Origin: Stramonita haemastoma
Lineage: Eukaryota; Mollusca; Gastropoda; Neogastropoda; Muricidae
Length of the DNA stretch: 64,000 nucleotides
Reading direction: 5' to 3'
NCBI GenBank assembly: GCA_030674155.1
Contig: CM060342.1
Coordinates: 29,170,749 to 29,234,748, forward strand
Numbering within the stretch: position 1 is the first letter of the stretch; each line of letters starts with the position of its first letter. Under the pieces are notes generated by a model. It worked only from the letters and a program-made list of their open reading frames with translations. It was not told where the DNA came from and did not search any database. Positions 1 through 22,518 of this stretch are shown here, one piece after another. Both the position numbers and the translations under genes were made by a program.

Positions 1-49
1 CCTTTCCTGTGCTTGTAACTCTACAGGGGGTCTGCCTGTTGGCCTCAGC

Positions 50-330
50 CGAGATGTTCTGACTTCAACTAGTTAAATTTTTAGTACAGGATGCATGCTG
101 GGTATGTTCGTGTTTCCATAACCCACAGAATGCTGACATGAATTACAGGATCTTTAATGTGCGTAATTGATCTTCTGCATGTGTACATGCATGAAGGGAA
201 TTAAGCAGTGACAGATCTGCACTTGAAGTTAACCTGGGAGATAGTAAAAATCCTCACCCTGAATTCACCAGATTTGAGCCCATGACTTCATGGACCCATG
301 GTGTTGACATTGATCAAACTATGCCAGGCT
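50..330 (-). mobile_element. SINE family C, diverged copy
   Basis: Read on the - strand it aligns with the core of the 4785 copy: tttccataaccca, gatcttctgcatgtgt and tctgcacttgaagttaac are shared with 26610-26955. The tRNA-like head lies at the right and is worn. Confidence 0.6.
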
Positions 331-674
331 GCAGACTTTGCTATCCACACTACACTAGATTCAAAATATAGTGCAGCAAGGAACACAGAAGAAGAAGAAG
401 AAATCAAATGGTCTTAATCACTCAACTATAGTGCCTCTCTGAAACAGAATTAACTTGAAGGGAAAATTCCCTGAATACATAGACTTTTCAGCAGAGACTT
501 GAATTTGTACCCAGAGATCACTGTCAGATCTCCAGCTGAATGCTTTAACCATTGTGGTGTTTCAGTCATGTTGTTAATGTTATTGTTGGGCATTCTCCAG
601 CTGAACACGTGGGGTCACCCGGAACATGCAGTTTGTTTAACTCATCCTACCTGGGAATCATTGTGAGACTGTAA

Positions 675-935
675 GTGCCTCTGGATAAGAAGCTTGTGTG
701 TGTGACTGTTTTCAAGTACCTCACCATAGAGCAGCAGTACTCTGACTTCAGAGGTTTTCTCTCCTTTAAAGGAAAGTACATGGTGTTAGGCGAAGAGCCT
801 GTAATGGGTGAAAACAGTCTGAACATTTTAATTAAAGCAGGTCAACAATGTAATGTAGTCCTTGGCATGTAGCTAACAATTACCTGAATAACTGACATAG
901 CTTTTGGCCTGGGCCACTCCAGTTATACGAGTATG
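675..935. repeat. Dispersed repeat related to the 41-bp satellite flanks
   Basis: Shares tgtgtgtgactgttt, tacctcaccata, tctgacttcagaggttt and ggcatgtagct / ctgacatagcttttggcct with the sequence that brackets the satellite at 20400-21735. A further relative is at 57745-57945. The short open frame inside it is not a gene. Confidence 0.55.
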
Positions 936-1335
936 ACATTGGGCCCTTAACTTGATTGTAACAGAGCGAGTTGACTGACAGCCATGCATCATTGTATGGT
1001 AATCGTGTGAATGATGATAATGAGTATTTGTGTAGTCAGTCACTGAGTCAGTCCCATCAACAAGTGTTGCCTGTCAGTATGTCAGTCTTCCTCACATATA
1101 TATTGATAGAACTGATACACAATGGATATGTATACTCCTATTTTGTTTGTGAAGAGATATTCTATTGAAGAACCGACAGATTTATACACATCTACTAACA
1201 CAATACATACACATGCAGACTGCATGCACATAGGCATGGAAACGTGCATTCACAGAGAAACACACACCATGCACACATGCATGCTAACTCACACACACGC
1301 ACTGAGATAGACATGCTTACAGTATAGAGAAACAG

Positions 1336-1371
<36 letters not shown>

Positions 1372-1378
1372 GCACACA

Positions 1379-1437
<59 letters not shown>

Positions 1438-1458
1438 CACACACAAGCTTACACTCCA

Positions 1459-1545
<87 letters not shown>

Positions 1546-1705
1546 GACATGCACACATGCATTCTACACATTCATATCAGTGCGTGTGAATGCACAGACA
1601 GACAGACCAATAGACACACACATGCACGAACGCACACATGCACGCTACGCATGCCTAATACCACTTTCTAGTGAATGGACATTAAAACCACACGCACGCA
1701 CGCAT

Positions 1706-1747
<42 letters not shown>

Positions 1748-1753
1748 CACACA

Positions 1754-1784
<31 letters not shown>

Positions 1785-1815
1785 CACACCACACAATCAC
1801 ACACACACACCACAC
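1336..1815. repeat. (CA)n and (CGCA)n microsatellite block
   Basis: Long (CA)n runs at about 1336-1445 and 1471-1544, (CGCA)n at about 1690-1747, and further (CA)n to 1813. The open frames on both strands here are repeat translations only. Confidence 0.95.
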
Positions 1816-2116
1816 GCTTCAAATATATTTGCTCATTACATCATTTAATCATCATCATCATCACCACCACCATTGTCAGCATCATCATCATTATTATATC
1901 ATTATCATATATGATATATTATGTTCGTGCATCTGTGTCTGTGTGTACAAATAAGCCCATAGTTATCAATGTTTATGAAAAAGTATTGGATTCTTACCAG
2001 GGCTTCTTTAATTCTATGCCATACAATGTTTCATTATTTTATAAGCGTCCTATCTTCTCAACCTCTTTCTCTATATCTATGAGATATCATTGTCATTATC
2101 AATATTTTGTCCTCAG

Positions 2117-11542
<9,426 letters not shown>

Positions 11543-12300
11543 AGTGTGGACTTTTATGTTTGGCAGTCTGATCAGATGGTAGCTTATTCTTCTCTCTCAT
11601 GCTGTGACCATTGATTTGTACAAATATGCACAAGCTAACTGAAGCGAAGAGAGTGAGAGAAAGAGATAGAGAAACACACACATATATATATATATATATA
11701 CCGTATACATATACCGTATATATATATATATATATATACCGTATATATATATATACGGTAGAGAGAGAGAGAGAGAGGGATTAATGTATGCAGTTTTTTA
11801 TGACAGAAATTGTGTGCGTGCGTGCATGTGTGCGTGCATGCGTGCGCGCGCGAGCTCGCGTGCGTGTGTGTGTGTGCGTGTGTGTGTGTTCTGTTGTGGT
11901 ACACAAGTGTGGTTATTTATGTGTGAAATCTGCACAACTGTGAAGAATGTTGTCAAACCAAGTTTATGTGTATCCTTGTAGCCTCTTGTCTTGCCCTGAG
12001 ACTGTACTTATCTATTTTATGTTTTGTTTAAGCTTTTTGGGGATTTAAAAGAAAAAAAGTATTGTGTTTGGCTTGGTCAGAGCATGGTTCACTTTCAGCA
12101 GAATGTGTAATTTATATAATTTTTCAAAACTGCCACCAATAATATTGATTTCAGGTATGAAAAAACCCTATGATTATGTAATCAAAATAGTTTTGAAATT
12201 TAGGTATTCTGTTGATTGTTAGCCTTATTGAGAGAGTTTGAACAACTCTTAACGCTGATCATTGTAACAATGATCCTGAATGAAATATAAAGTATTCCCA
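11543..12300 (+). other. swap70-like 3' UTR (proximal part, end uncertain)
   Basis: AT-rich non-coding sequence follows the stop. It contains a (TA)n/TACCGTA hairpin (11690-11762), a (GA)n tract and a GT/GC alternating tract. The first polyadenylation-like signal is a weak AATATAAA near 12281, followed by GT-rich sequence. Canonical AATAAA occurs at 13728 and at 22282. The true end cannot be chosen from sequence alone. Confidence 0.35.
11660..11890. repeat. (TA)n hairpin, (GA)n and GT/GC alternating tract
   Basis: Palindromic TACCGTATATATATATATAC GGTA-type sequence at 11690-11762, (GA)n at 11760-11778, and alternating purine-pyrimidine sequence (gtgcgtgcgtgcatgtgtgc to gcgcgcgcgagctcgcg) at 11813-11889. 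All lie in the swap70-like 3' UTR. Confidence 0.85.
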
Positions 12301-13115
12301 TTGTATGTCTCTTCGTGGGCTGGTCAAACTAATGGTGGTTCAGTATTTATCTATGTGTCCTCAATACAGGCGCTTGTATGTCCAAATTCTTTTGAGACTT
12401 GTTGTTTCATTCAGTGATGATGTTATAAAAATGGCAGAGGATGTTTTACTGAACACTCACAACAAAGTGCATCGTAGGCATTGCACTTTAACCCAGCATA
12501 CAAAGAAAGGAGTCCTGTGGCAGGGGAGGGAACTTTTGAGATTGATTTCACTGATTTATTTTGCACATTAAATTAATTGGGTGGAGAAACTTGTAAGCAT
12601 TATTGAGTTAAAGCTTAAAACTCATGTAGATAGTGCAAGCTTTTAGCAGATCTTTCTATTCGTTGACACACAAGGTAAAAACAACAACAACAACAACAAA
12701 AATCACTCACTAATTGAGTTAACTACTTGAAGAGCTGTGTTGAATGAGAATGAAATTTTAAACTGAAATTATTGGCTCTAAATGTGATGATAGTGCGAGT
12801 GATTTGTAGTGTGTATTTTGTGAATATAAAAAATGATTTTTTTTCTTTTTTTTTCATCTTAGAATTTTGGAATCAGTTTTAACTTGACATGTTTTATATG
12901 TACATGTGTGCATTTACATGTGCATACTTGTTATACGAAATTACAGCTCTCTCCAAGAGAAATGAGCATATGAACAAAAAAGATTATCATGGCAATGGTA
13001 AAAACTGTCTCGTGCATAGAATGCAAGATGATGATGTGATGACGGACTATTGATTTCATATTGCTGGTCATTCTGTATTTTTGTCCTTTAGTCCACATAC
13101 ATTTGCCATAAGCTG

Positions 13116-13181
<66 letters not shown>

Positions 13182-13190
13182 TTTATGTGT

Positions 13191-13227
<37 letters not shown>

Positions 13228-14369
13228 TGTAGGTATGTTATAGAGAGGGAGAGAGCAAATCTGTCTGCAAAAGCACTCTTATACATGCTTATGAATGGGG
13301 GAGGGGGGGTGTTGGGGATATATACATGCATGCGGGATGTCTAAAAGTGCCAGAGAGTTTACCCCAAATAGTTTGGAAACTGTCTTACAGCACAAGAACT
13401 GTCTCACTTAGGACTGGCATTAACACTCTCTGGTCAAAATGGCATCTGGAGAGGCTGAAAGTTGTGCCAGTCAAAATGGCATGGCAGGACAAAACGCTGA
13501 CTCTATCCCGTGAGTTTTCTTCCTTGCTTTTCACTGCAGCCTGCGTATCTTTTGTCAGTGTCACAAAGTCCAAGCATTTTTTTTTTTTTTTTAAATCCCT
13601 CCCCTCTGATTTTCTTTTACAGCAATTTAGTCAGTGAAACCCTAAAAATTGGTTGTTTAGACACTGAGAGAGTTAATAACAATTTCACGCAGAGAAATCT
13701 GCTGTGACATAAAGTGGTATAAATATAAATAAAATGAATAAATAACAAAGAACATAAGTTTCTGTCCTTCCTATTTCAGCTTGTGGAGATGTATACATAG
13801 AAAATGTTTATGATTTCTCTGACAAGAAGCTGCAGTGAAGGTTTTGTCACTGGTTCACCAAGCGAACACACACACAGACAGACAGATAAACAGACAGACA
13901 GACAGACCAGCAACATCTCCTCCAGTTGTTTGTTGGTAACAAGCTAAAGTAGGAAGGAAAGAAAGTGTATGCTATGTTGTCAGCTAACTCAGTGTCTCCA
14001 AAACCTGTTTTTAGCTTTCATGGACTAACTTTGAATAATTGTTTTTGGGTTAGTTTTTTTTCCCCTTCAGATGCTTACAAATTGGCAGGTTGTGTTGAAA
14101 AGCGGGGGAGAAATTTTGTTAAGCTGAGTGAATTAAATCAAGGTAGACACAATCCTTTGGGGGAGGGGGTTATAGTACTGAATTGTTGATTTTTTAGTTT
14201 TGATACACATGATCAATTTTGGGGGGTGTGACTGTTCCTTCAGTGATGTGTGAGAGACTGGTAGAGAGAACTGTGCCCTCCATTCTGGTGACCAGAAGTA
14301 TGCCCATGCATGCAGAACATCAGGAATGTGTTTAGCTAGCTGGGATATTCAGTTCTCCATTATTTCAGA

Positions 14370-14640
14370 GTTGTATAGTTGTCATGCTGTACATTAGCAT
14401 TGTCATGGTATTTTGGCAAACTGTAGTAGTTTTCATGCAGTACATCAGCCTTGTATTTTGGCAGAGTTGTCATGTATGACATCAACATTGTTGTATTTTG
14501 GCAGAGTTGTCATGTATGACATCAACATTGTTGTATTTTGGCAGAGTTGTCATGTATGACATCAACATTGTTGTATTTTGGCAAAATATTGTTGCTTTTC
14601 ATGCAGTACATCAGCATTGATGTCATATGTTGACAATATT
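14370..14640. repeat. 40-bp minisatellite, about 6 copies
   Basis: The unit is ttgtcatgtatgacatcaac + attgttgtattttggcagag. Three copies are exact and the outer ones have drifted (catgcagtacatcag). It lies in the intergenic or 3' UTR region. Confidence 0.85.
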
Positions 14641-15956
14641 AAACAGTATTGTGTATGTTGCAATTGAACTTTTTTTTTTTTTTTTATAAATGAAATCAAA
14701 GTAACCCTAAATTGTTTTTGTATGGTATGGTAGTATTGTCTTCATAAGTAAAGCTGAAAGGTTTGGGATCTTAAATGATTTATGATGATTTATTTTCAGT
14801 CTGTTTTTGTGAAGGCATTCCACAATGATTATTGGCGGGTTTTTTGTTGTTATTCTTTGTGTATGTTTTTGGTATGCATGTATCAATTTTACGCACAATG
14901 AACAAAAACTGTTGTATTTTATAATCTTTTACATGGCAAAGTGTATATAAAAAACGAAACAGAAAATGTGTCTTATCCTTTAAATCAAACTATATTTTTC
15001 ATGATTGGTATGGGGTTTATTTGTATCTTTTTTTTTTTTTATCAGTTTGTTAAAATGATATTTTGTGGGGTCTCATTTTATTGTTTACTGTATGAATTTC
15101 TTTGTTGTAAAAACCTGTGTGTCACTTTTGTAAAACTCCATTGTTTTCTCTTTATTAGCCAGATAATTGTGTGGGTGATAAAAATGCCAACATTTTTTTT
15201 GTGGTCTGTTGGTTGTCTGTAAAGCAAAGAACGAACAGTAAGCAACCAAAAAAAAAAAAAAAAAAAAAAAAAAAGACAAAAAAACCTGAAACAAAACCAA
15301 AACAAACAAAAAAGAGCAGAACTGTATGCAAAATTGTTAACTTTTGAAAAATCGGATTTTTCAACTTAGAGACTGTGTTGTTAGTCAGCAGGGCAGTCAG
15401 GGCTTTCTGTTGTTGCAGGAAAACCAGTTACTGGCATTTTGAGATGAATAACCAGAATTGTAACAGCACAATAAAAAAATAAGTCTTCTTATTTAGTTTC
15501 AAATCACATGCCCCCCCCCAAAAAAAAAAAAAAAAAAGGGAGGAAAAGAAAACTCTGAGGCCTACCCCCCCCCCCCCCCCTTCCTTGACAAAAAGACTCG
15601 TGTTCCCCATTTTTATATTTTTGTTACAAGTGTTTGAGGAATAAAAAAAGAGAAGAAATAAACCAAGCAACCAAATCCAAACTTGTCCCATTCCTGATTC
15701 ATTGCCATATTTTTGTTGACAAAATTGACCCCTTTGCTTTATCCACTTCTCTGCCTTATTTATACATTCCTGTGCCTTATTTATACATTCCTCTGCTTTG
15801 TTCATTCCTCATGCTCTAAAGTTGGTTAGTATCATGGTATAAATATCTCTGTGTATTGATATCAGTGACTTGGTATTACCTTATCCCATTTTTGTCATTA
15901 TTCTGTGTTGTTTGTTATGTAATATTCATGTGTACAAGTTTGTAGAATTTGCGGTG

Positions 15957-15957
15957 T

Positions 15958-16042
<85 letters not shown>

Positions 16043-16073
16043 ACAAGCAAGGATGCATATATGCAGATCTTGT

Positions 16074-16109
<36 letters not shown>

Positions 16110-16110
16110 C
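15957..16110. repeat. Facing (GT)n and (CA)n tracts
   Basis: (GT)n at 15957-16040 and (CA)n at 16077-16108, 37 bases apart, can pair as a hairpin in RNA. Confidence 0.9.
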
Positions 16111-17149
16111 CTCCTGTCTGTCAAATTTGGAAAGAATACAGTTCTTAAAATATTCAACTGAACAGAATTTTTCATTCTTAAAACGTTTGCAGTATTGAAT
16201 TATCTTTTTAGCATGGGCATGTACACATTTGGTAAATTTTAACACTTACAGCATACCATATTTATTTTGTTTTAATAAACAAGTCCATCAAATTTTAACA
16301 AATCAAGAACACTTGATGACTGTAGTAGACCATGTGCCATTTGGATAAAACTTTGCATTCATTATGGTCATCTTTTTTTTTTTTTTTTGATAAAAGAGAT
16401 GGAAGTCACAGATTTTAGTGCACGTGCTGACTTGCCACGCAAGAGAATGAGACTTGGAATTGTATGAACACATGATTTTTTCTCCTCCATCTTGCCTTCC
16501 AACTCAGGCAGATTGTTGTTGATCCATCTGCTGGTTGCTTGTTTAACACAAACCTGAGATTTCTCATCCAGCATGCATCTACAGCCTACTGAAAGAAGGG
16601 GGTCAATTTTTACACTACAGTCATCGGTAACTAGTTTTGGAGATCACATTTTCAGTTTTTTGTATAAGCAGCTAACTACAGTGTGATGAAAATCAGGTAT
16701 TAATCATGCAGGCTAAGGAGTACTGAAGTGGGAACTGCTGTTTTCATACCCCTGTTGTGATCATCCTGAACCAAGCATCCACTATTCTCCTTCTCTCTTT
16801 CTATGGAGTTATCAGTCATCTGTGGGGCAGGAGGGGGGGGGGGGGGGGGCAGGCTGTGGCTGAGCCATTGAGTTCTCTCCCCTCCCCTGATTGTTTTTTT
16901 CAGATGGGAGTAAACACAAGCCTTTGGTATACATTATAAATGAAATGTATGCATAACATCTTGCTTACAGTACACATAAAGAGATCTCACTAGTGCATTG
17001 TGTCTGATATAGTGTGGCCTCTGTGGGATGCTCTGCCCACTATCCCACTGCAAGAAAGTCCACACTGAAGAAAAATCTATTCTGAATGGAACAGACACAA
17101 AAAGGAAGAGATTGCTTATAAATGTATGTGTGTGTGTATATGTATGTTT

Positions 17150-17355
17150 AAGTGTGTGCAAGATGTTTTGCATGCATTCACACACAGGATCTGGGTTTCC
17201 AGTTTCATCCGGAGGACTTTGAGGGGAGTGGAGTGGGTAATGATGTTCATTCCAAGAGAAAATTCCCTCCAACAGGCAAACTTCTTGGTGGTGGCTTGAA
17301 CCTGGGTAATCAAATCCCGAGCTAAATGCTCCAACCACCAGGCTATCCTTGATAT
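17150..17355 (-). mobile_element. SINE family B, head half
   Basis: Core (gtgtgcaagatgttttgcat) to head at the right (aaccaccaggctatcc). The 3' tail is absent. Confidence 0.65.
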
Positions 17356-17927
17356 TTTTTTTTTTTTTTATTCATCAAATGTATGGATGTGAAATGAAAC
17401 AAGCAGGTATAAATTTTAATGCATCAATCCCATGTTCTGGTCACTTGTTCTGAGTTATTCCTGTTCACTTCTTCTGGTCACTTGGTTTGAGTTCACTTGG
17501 AAACTTACATTATTTCAGTTTACCATGCAATTTTTTGGGTTTTTTTTTTTAGTCTGTGGGGAAAAAAGTGGCATCTATCTAAGTGGCGGTACACATATTT
17601 TTTTTTATATAGGATTTATCCCAGAGAGAACTATATCTATTTTGATACATTTTTATTACCAAGATTGTATTCTACTTGTTGGTATGTGTACTTTTGCAAA
17701 TTCCTGATAGTTGTAAAAAGTTGCCTTTTTTGTGAAATTGATGTGACTTTTGCACAATATTTGGGTCAGATGCTCTTATGTATTTACAATTTGTATTACA
17801 CAAGAGCAGATGATCAGAGTTCTCATTGTTCAGGCTTTAACATACGGTTTCCTTTCTCATTTATTGAAATGATTATTATCAAGATCTCCTTTCTGTGCTA
17901 GAAACAATGTTAGGGCCATTTCCATGT

Positions 17928-19385
17928 CAGTAGAACTTTGTCAGAAGATCCACGACACCAAAGAATGGCCAAAAGAATGGACACAGTCTCTTGTAATACC
18001 CCTGCCAAAGAAAGGAAACCTCAAACAATGCCAGAACTACAGAACCATCAGTCTCATAAGTCATCCTAGCAAGATCATGCTGCAGGTAGTCCTCAACAGA
18101 CTGAAAAACCAAGCAGAAAAACTCCTGGCAGAAGAACAAGCGGGCTTTAGACCAAAACGCAGCACAATGGAACAAATTTTCAATCTGAGAATTCTGATAG
18201 AGAAGCATCTCCAACACCAAAAAGACTTGTACCATAATTTCATAGACTTCAAAAAGGCCTTTGACAGGGTATGGCATGACGGCCTCTGGCAAGTACTCAG
18301 GCACTTCAACATTGACAGCTGTCTAATTGAAGTCATCAAAGCTCTGTACGAGAACGCAGAAAGTGCAGTTTTTATGAATAATCACGTGGGCGAGTTCTTC
18401 AAGACCACGGTTGGGGTTCGCCAGGGCTGCCTTCTCTCACCTGTACTCTTCAACCTCTTCCTCGAAAACATCATGACAGAGACACTGCAAAACCACCACA
18501 CTTCCATCTCCATTGGTGGAAGACCCCTTTGCAACCTCAGATTTGCAGATGACATTGACCTCATGGGCAGCAGCAAACAAGAACTGCAAATCCTCACAGA
18601 CAATTTAACAGATCGAGCGAGCGCATACGGCATGGAGGTCAGTACAGAGAAATCAAAGATCATGGTCAACAGCGCGAGTAATGACATCTGGTCAACAGCG
18701 CGAGTAATGACATCACGGAAATAAAGATGAATGGAGAAACACTAGAAGAGGTGAGCCAATTCAAATACTTAGGCTCCATCCTAACAAAAGATGGCACATC
18801 AAACAATGAAGTGAAAGCTCGCATTGCAACAGCAACATCTGCTCTAGTCAGACTCGAGAAGATCATCAGAAGCAACAACATCAGCTTCTGCACCAAATAC
18901 CACCTTTACAAATCCCTCGTGATATCTATCCTCCTATATGGCTGTGAATCATGGACTCTGACAGCAGAGTTAGAGAGGAGAATCCAAGCATTCGAGAACA
19001 AGTGCCACAGAAGACTCCTCAAAATATCATACAAAGAACACAAGACCAATAACTATGTGAAAGAAGAAATCAAAAAGCGTGTGGGCCCCCAAGAGCCTTT
19101 GCTCTCCACCATAAAGAGGAGAAAGCTGATGTGGTTTGGTCACACCACAAGACACAACACCCTAGCAAAAACCATCCTGCAAGGAACAGTTGAGGGCAAG
19201 AGAAGAAGAGGCCGCCAAAAGAAATCATGGGTTGACAACATCAAAGACTGGACCGCCCAACCCCTGCAACACCTCCTACTAGCCACACAGGATCGTGAAG
19301 CATGGAAAAAGATCTCTGTTGCGTCTTCTCTCATGTCCCCCCTACGTCCTTTGGGACATGGGACTGAGTGAGTGAGTGAGTGAGT
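17928..19385 (+). mobile_element. Damaged RTE-like non-LTR retrotransposon (reverse transcriptase part)
   Basis: Two adjoining frames encode the C-terminal half of a LINE reverse transcriptase. Motifs are YRTISLISHPSKIMLQVVLN, FIDFKKAFDRVWHDG (motif A), VRQGCLLSPVLFNLFLENI (motif B), RFADDIDLMG (motif C, the catalytic Asp pair), then FKYLGSILTKDG and LLYGCESWTLT. The 5' end, including the endonuclease, is missing. The frame is broken by an exact 26-base tandem duplication (18663-18688 and 18689-18714). The 3' end is a (GTGA)n tail. RTE-like is my assignment from the post-RT region; other clades are possible. Confidence 0.88.
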
Positions 19386-20239
19386 ATGCCTGCCCACCTT
19401 CAAGAAGTTCTAATTAAAGAAGTGTTTTCATTTCTAATTCTTATTTTGTATTCAAGTTTTTTGTTTTGTTTTTTGTTTGTTTGTTTGTTGTTGTTTTTTG
19501 GGTGTTTTTTTTTTTTTGGGGGGGGGGTGTGTCTCTTTTTGATCTTTCAATATCTTTTTTTTTTTTTAACCAAAAAATGATTGCTTGTTGGTCTCAATTG
19601 GACTTGGTAGTGATACTATTAAAAAAAAAAAATTCGATAGTGTTTTTTGATGTTTAGGTATGTGAGTTGTGTGCAAGTCCATGGCATAGGATGTGACATA
19701 TTGAAGTGTAAATGCACTGTTTACTGTATAAGCAAGGGGCTCTGTTGGTATCACTGTCTATGCAAGGAATTCAATTTGTACTGTCCAGGTAAAAACTGAG
19801 GTACGTAAAGACATCTGCTGGATGATCATGTAAACAGAATTGTGTAGATTTAAAGAAAAAAAAAAGCTTTTCTTTTTTTTTTTTCTCTTCCAAATTGGAA
19901 GATTAAAATTTGGGGGGATTTTTTTGTTTTTTGGATGCATTGCTTTTTTTTTGGGGGGGGGGGGGGGGGGTAGATATTTGATATTTGGTTGTTGGGGTTG
20001 GTTGGTGTTTTGTGGTCATCACTGATTGGAGTTTGTCCCTCTTTGTGTCCTTGAACAGGTAGAAAGGGTACAGAGCAGTTATGGATGTCACTTCACTGAA
20101 ATGTTGAGATGTTGTTGGCTTTGTCTTCAGCCATGACAAGCTACTGGCACAGCAATCTACACTCTGCTTTGAAGATTAAAAAAAATTCCTTTTATGTCGG
20201 AGTGTGGTTACCTATATAGTGAGGTACTTAAAAACATTC

Positions 20240-20400
20240 ATGCATGCAAACTTCTCTTCCAGTGCACAATTTTAATCTCACAGTAATTCCCAGGTGTGAG
20301 ACAGACCGAGTACATGTTGTGGGTGACCCCAGGGTGCTAAGCTGGGGAATGCGCAACAGCCATGAGGCAATAAGTACATACTGGTTGATTGAGAAATTTG
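20240..20400 (+). repeat. Dispersed repeat H
   Basis: Contains gcaaacttctcttccagtgc, ctcacagtaattcccaggtg and gtgctaagctggggaatg. Relatives are at 30165-30305, 44018-44150, 52965-53100 and (partly, reversed) 57620-57755. It immediately precedes the satellite-bearing repeat. Confidence 0.6.
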
Positions 20401-20543
20401 TGTGTGTGTGACTGTTTAACTACCTCACCATACAGGCAGCCATCCTCTGGCTTCAGAGGTTTATTTTTTCTCTCTCCTTGAAGTGAGACTGCAGGTTGTT
20501 ACTCTAAGACTTGCCATGGCTGAAGGCCTGTTAAAATTTCAAA

Positions 20544-21689
20544 GCATTACAACACTTCAGTGCAGGCCTTGGCACTTAGCTTAAGCATTACAACACTTCA
20601 ATGCAGGCCTTGGCACTTAGCTTAAGCATTACAACACTTCAATGCAGGCCTTGGCACTTGGCTTAAGCATTACAACACTTCAATGCAGGCCTTGGCACTT
20701 AGCTTAAGCATTACAACACTTCAATGCAGGCGTTGGCACTTAGCTTAGGCATTACAACACTTCAATGCAGGCCTTGGCACTTGGCTTAAGCATTACAACA
20801 CTTCAATGCAGGCCTTGGCACTTAGCTTAAGCATTACAACACTTCAATGCAGGCCTTGGCACTTAGCTTAAGCATTACAACACTTCAATGCAGGCCTTGG
20901 CACTTAGCTTAAGCATTACAACACTTCAATGCAGGCCTTGGCACTTAGCTTAAGCATTACAACACTTCAATGCAGGCCTTGGCACTTAGCTTAGGCATTA
21001 CAACACTTCAATGCAGGCCTTGGCACTTAGCTTAAGCATTACAACACTTCAATGCAGGCGTTGGCACTTAGCTTAAGCATTACAACACTTCAGTGCAGGC
21101 CTTGGCACTTAGCTTATGCATTACAACACTTCAATGCAGGCCTTGGCACTTAGCTTAAGCGTTACAACACTTCAATGCAGGCCTTGGCACTTAGCTTAAG
21201 CGTTACAACACTTCAATGCAGGCCTTGGCACTTAGCTTAAGCGTTACAACACTTCAATGCAGGCCTTGGCACTTAGCTTAGGCATTACAACACTTCAATG
21301 CAGGCCTTGGCACTTAGCTTAAGCATTACAACACTTCAATGCAGGCCTTGGCACTTAGCTTAAGCATTACAACACTTCAATGCAGGCGTTGGCACTTAGC
21401 TTAGGCATTACAACACTTCAGTGCAGGCCTTGGCACTTGGCTTATGCATTACAACACTTCAATGCAGGCCTTGGCACTTGGCTTAAGCATTACAACACTT
21501 CATGCAGGCCTTGGCACTTAGCTTAAGCATTACAACACTTCAGTGCAGGCCTTGGCACTTAGCTTAAGCATTACAACACTTCAGTGCAGGCCTTGGCACT
21601 TGCTTAAGCATTACAACACTTCAGTGCAGGCCTTGGCACTTGGGCTTAAGCATTACAACACTTCAGTGCAGGCCTTGGCACTTAGCTTA
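20544..21689 (+). repeat. 41-bp satellite, about 28 copies
   Basis: The unit is gcattacaacacttcaatgc + aggccttggcacttagctta + a. Copies are over 90% alike, with recurring variants (gtgc/atgc, cttgg/cttag, tatg/taag) and two or three one-base indels. The array sits inside a dispersed repeat: the bases before it (gccatggctgaaggcctgtt) and after it (ctgacacagctttgggcctt) match the repeat at 675-935 and 57745-57945, which has a single unit. It lies between the two genes. Confidence 0.95.
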
Positions 21690-22518
21690 TGCCAGTAGCT
21701 GACACAGCTTTGGGCCTTGGCCAACACTGACAGTTGAAATCAAGCTTAGACTTTATTCTTTTTTTCTTTTTTTTTTTAAACAAATAGCTTGGCCATCATT
21801 CCATTTTTTTTGTGGGACAAATTCTCATTGACTTTATCAAAAACTTTTATCTTTCAGATGGGGATGATTGTTATGAAATGAGATAATGTAAAACATTGTG
21901 TGCTCTTAATTAAGCTTATTTCTACAAGTGTATTTTGAAATGGACTCTTATTCTCTGACAGTTCGTCATTACTTCAGCATACATGCATTTCATCAGTCAT
22001 CTAGGAGACACAGGAAAAAGGACATGCTGGTTGCGGTTTTGTTTGTTTGATTGTAACTGGTGATGTAAGCAGTCTTGAAAACAGCTAAAGTTTGTGTAAT
22101 AGTATATGAAGGCTCCCATAGCAGATTGTTTTGTATGGCAAATGTTTGTTGTAATATATAGAAATGTTTTGATGGTGGTTCTTGTGAAAAAGGTTTTTTC
22201 TTCTTTTTTTTTCCTGGTGTAAATTTTTTTTTTTTTCAAGATTTCTGTACATTTTTGTCAGAGGGGCTATAAACAAAATGAAATAAACATTTTTATATTT
22301 GAAAATGATTTGCTTTGATTTGAGTGCACATGCCCAGTATTCTGGGTGCCTGTTATCTTTGGTTTTGAGGCTTGATGTGTAATACCATTGGCTTATGAAA
22401 ACTTTTTCAACAAATCATTTCTGTACATAAAAAAACAACCCAAAAGCTATTTAAAGTAGATGAGCAGGGACAGGCTTCATTTGCAACCATCCAGTTTGCT
22501 CCATAACCCCCCCCCCCC

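Larger units (their letters stand above)
12301..17920. other. Intergenic or distal 3' UTR, few features
   Basis: AT-rich sequence between the two convergent genes. It holds (GT)n at 13120-13225 and 15957-16040, a short (CA)n at 16078-16108, a 40-bp minisatellite at 14370-14640, a partial SINE at 17150-17355 and several poly-T and poly-C runs. Open frames here are short and match nothing I recognise. AATAAA at 13728 and 16273 could serve transcripts from the left. Confidence 0.5.

Noticed and set aside
675..872. 65-codon frame that might be an upstream swap70-like exon
   Set aside because: It lies in a dispersed repeat also found at 20400 and 57745, and does not resemble PH or EF-hand sequence.
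12305..12571. 88-codon frame after the swap70-like gene
   Set aside because: Not low complexity, but no recognisable family, no splice context and no supporting neighbour; consistent with chance in 3' sequence.
20544..21689. Regular 41-bp array that could suggest a CRISPR
   Set aside because: There are no spacers: the unit is continuous and repeated as a whole, in a eukaryotic setting. It is a satellite.
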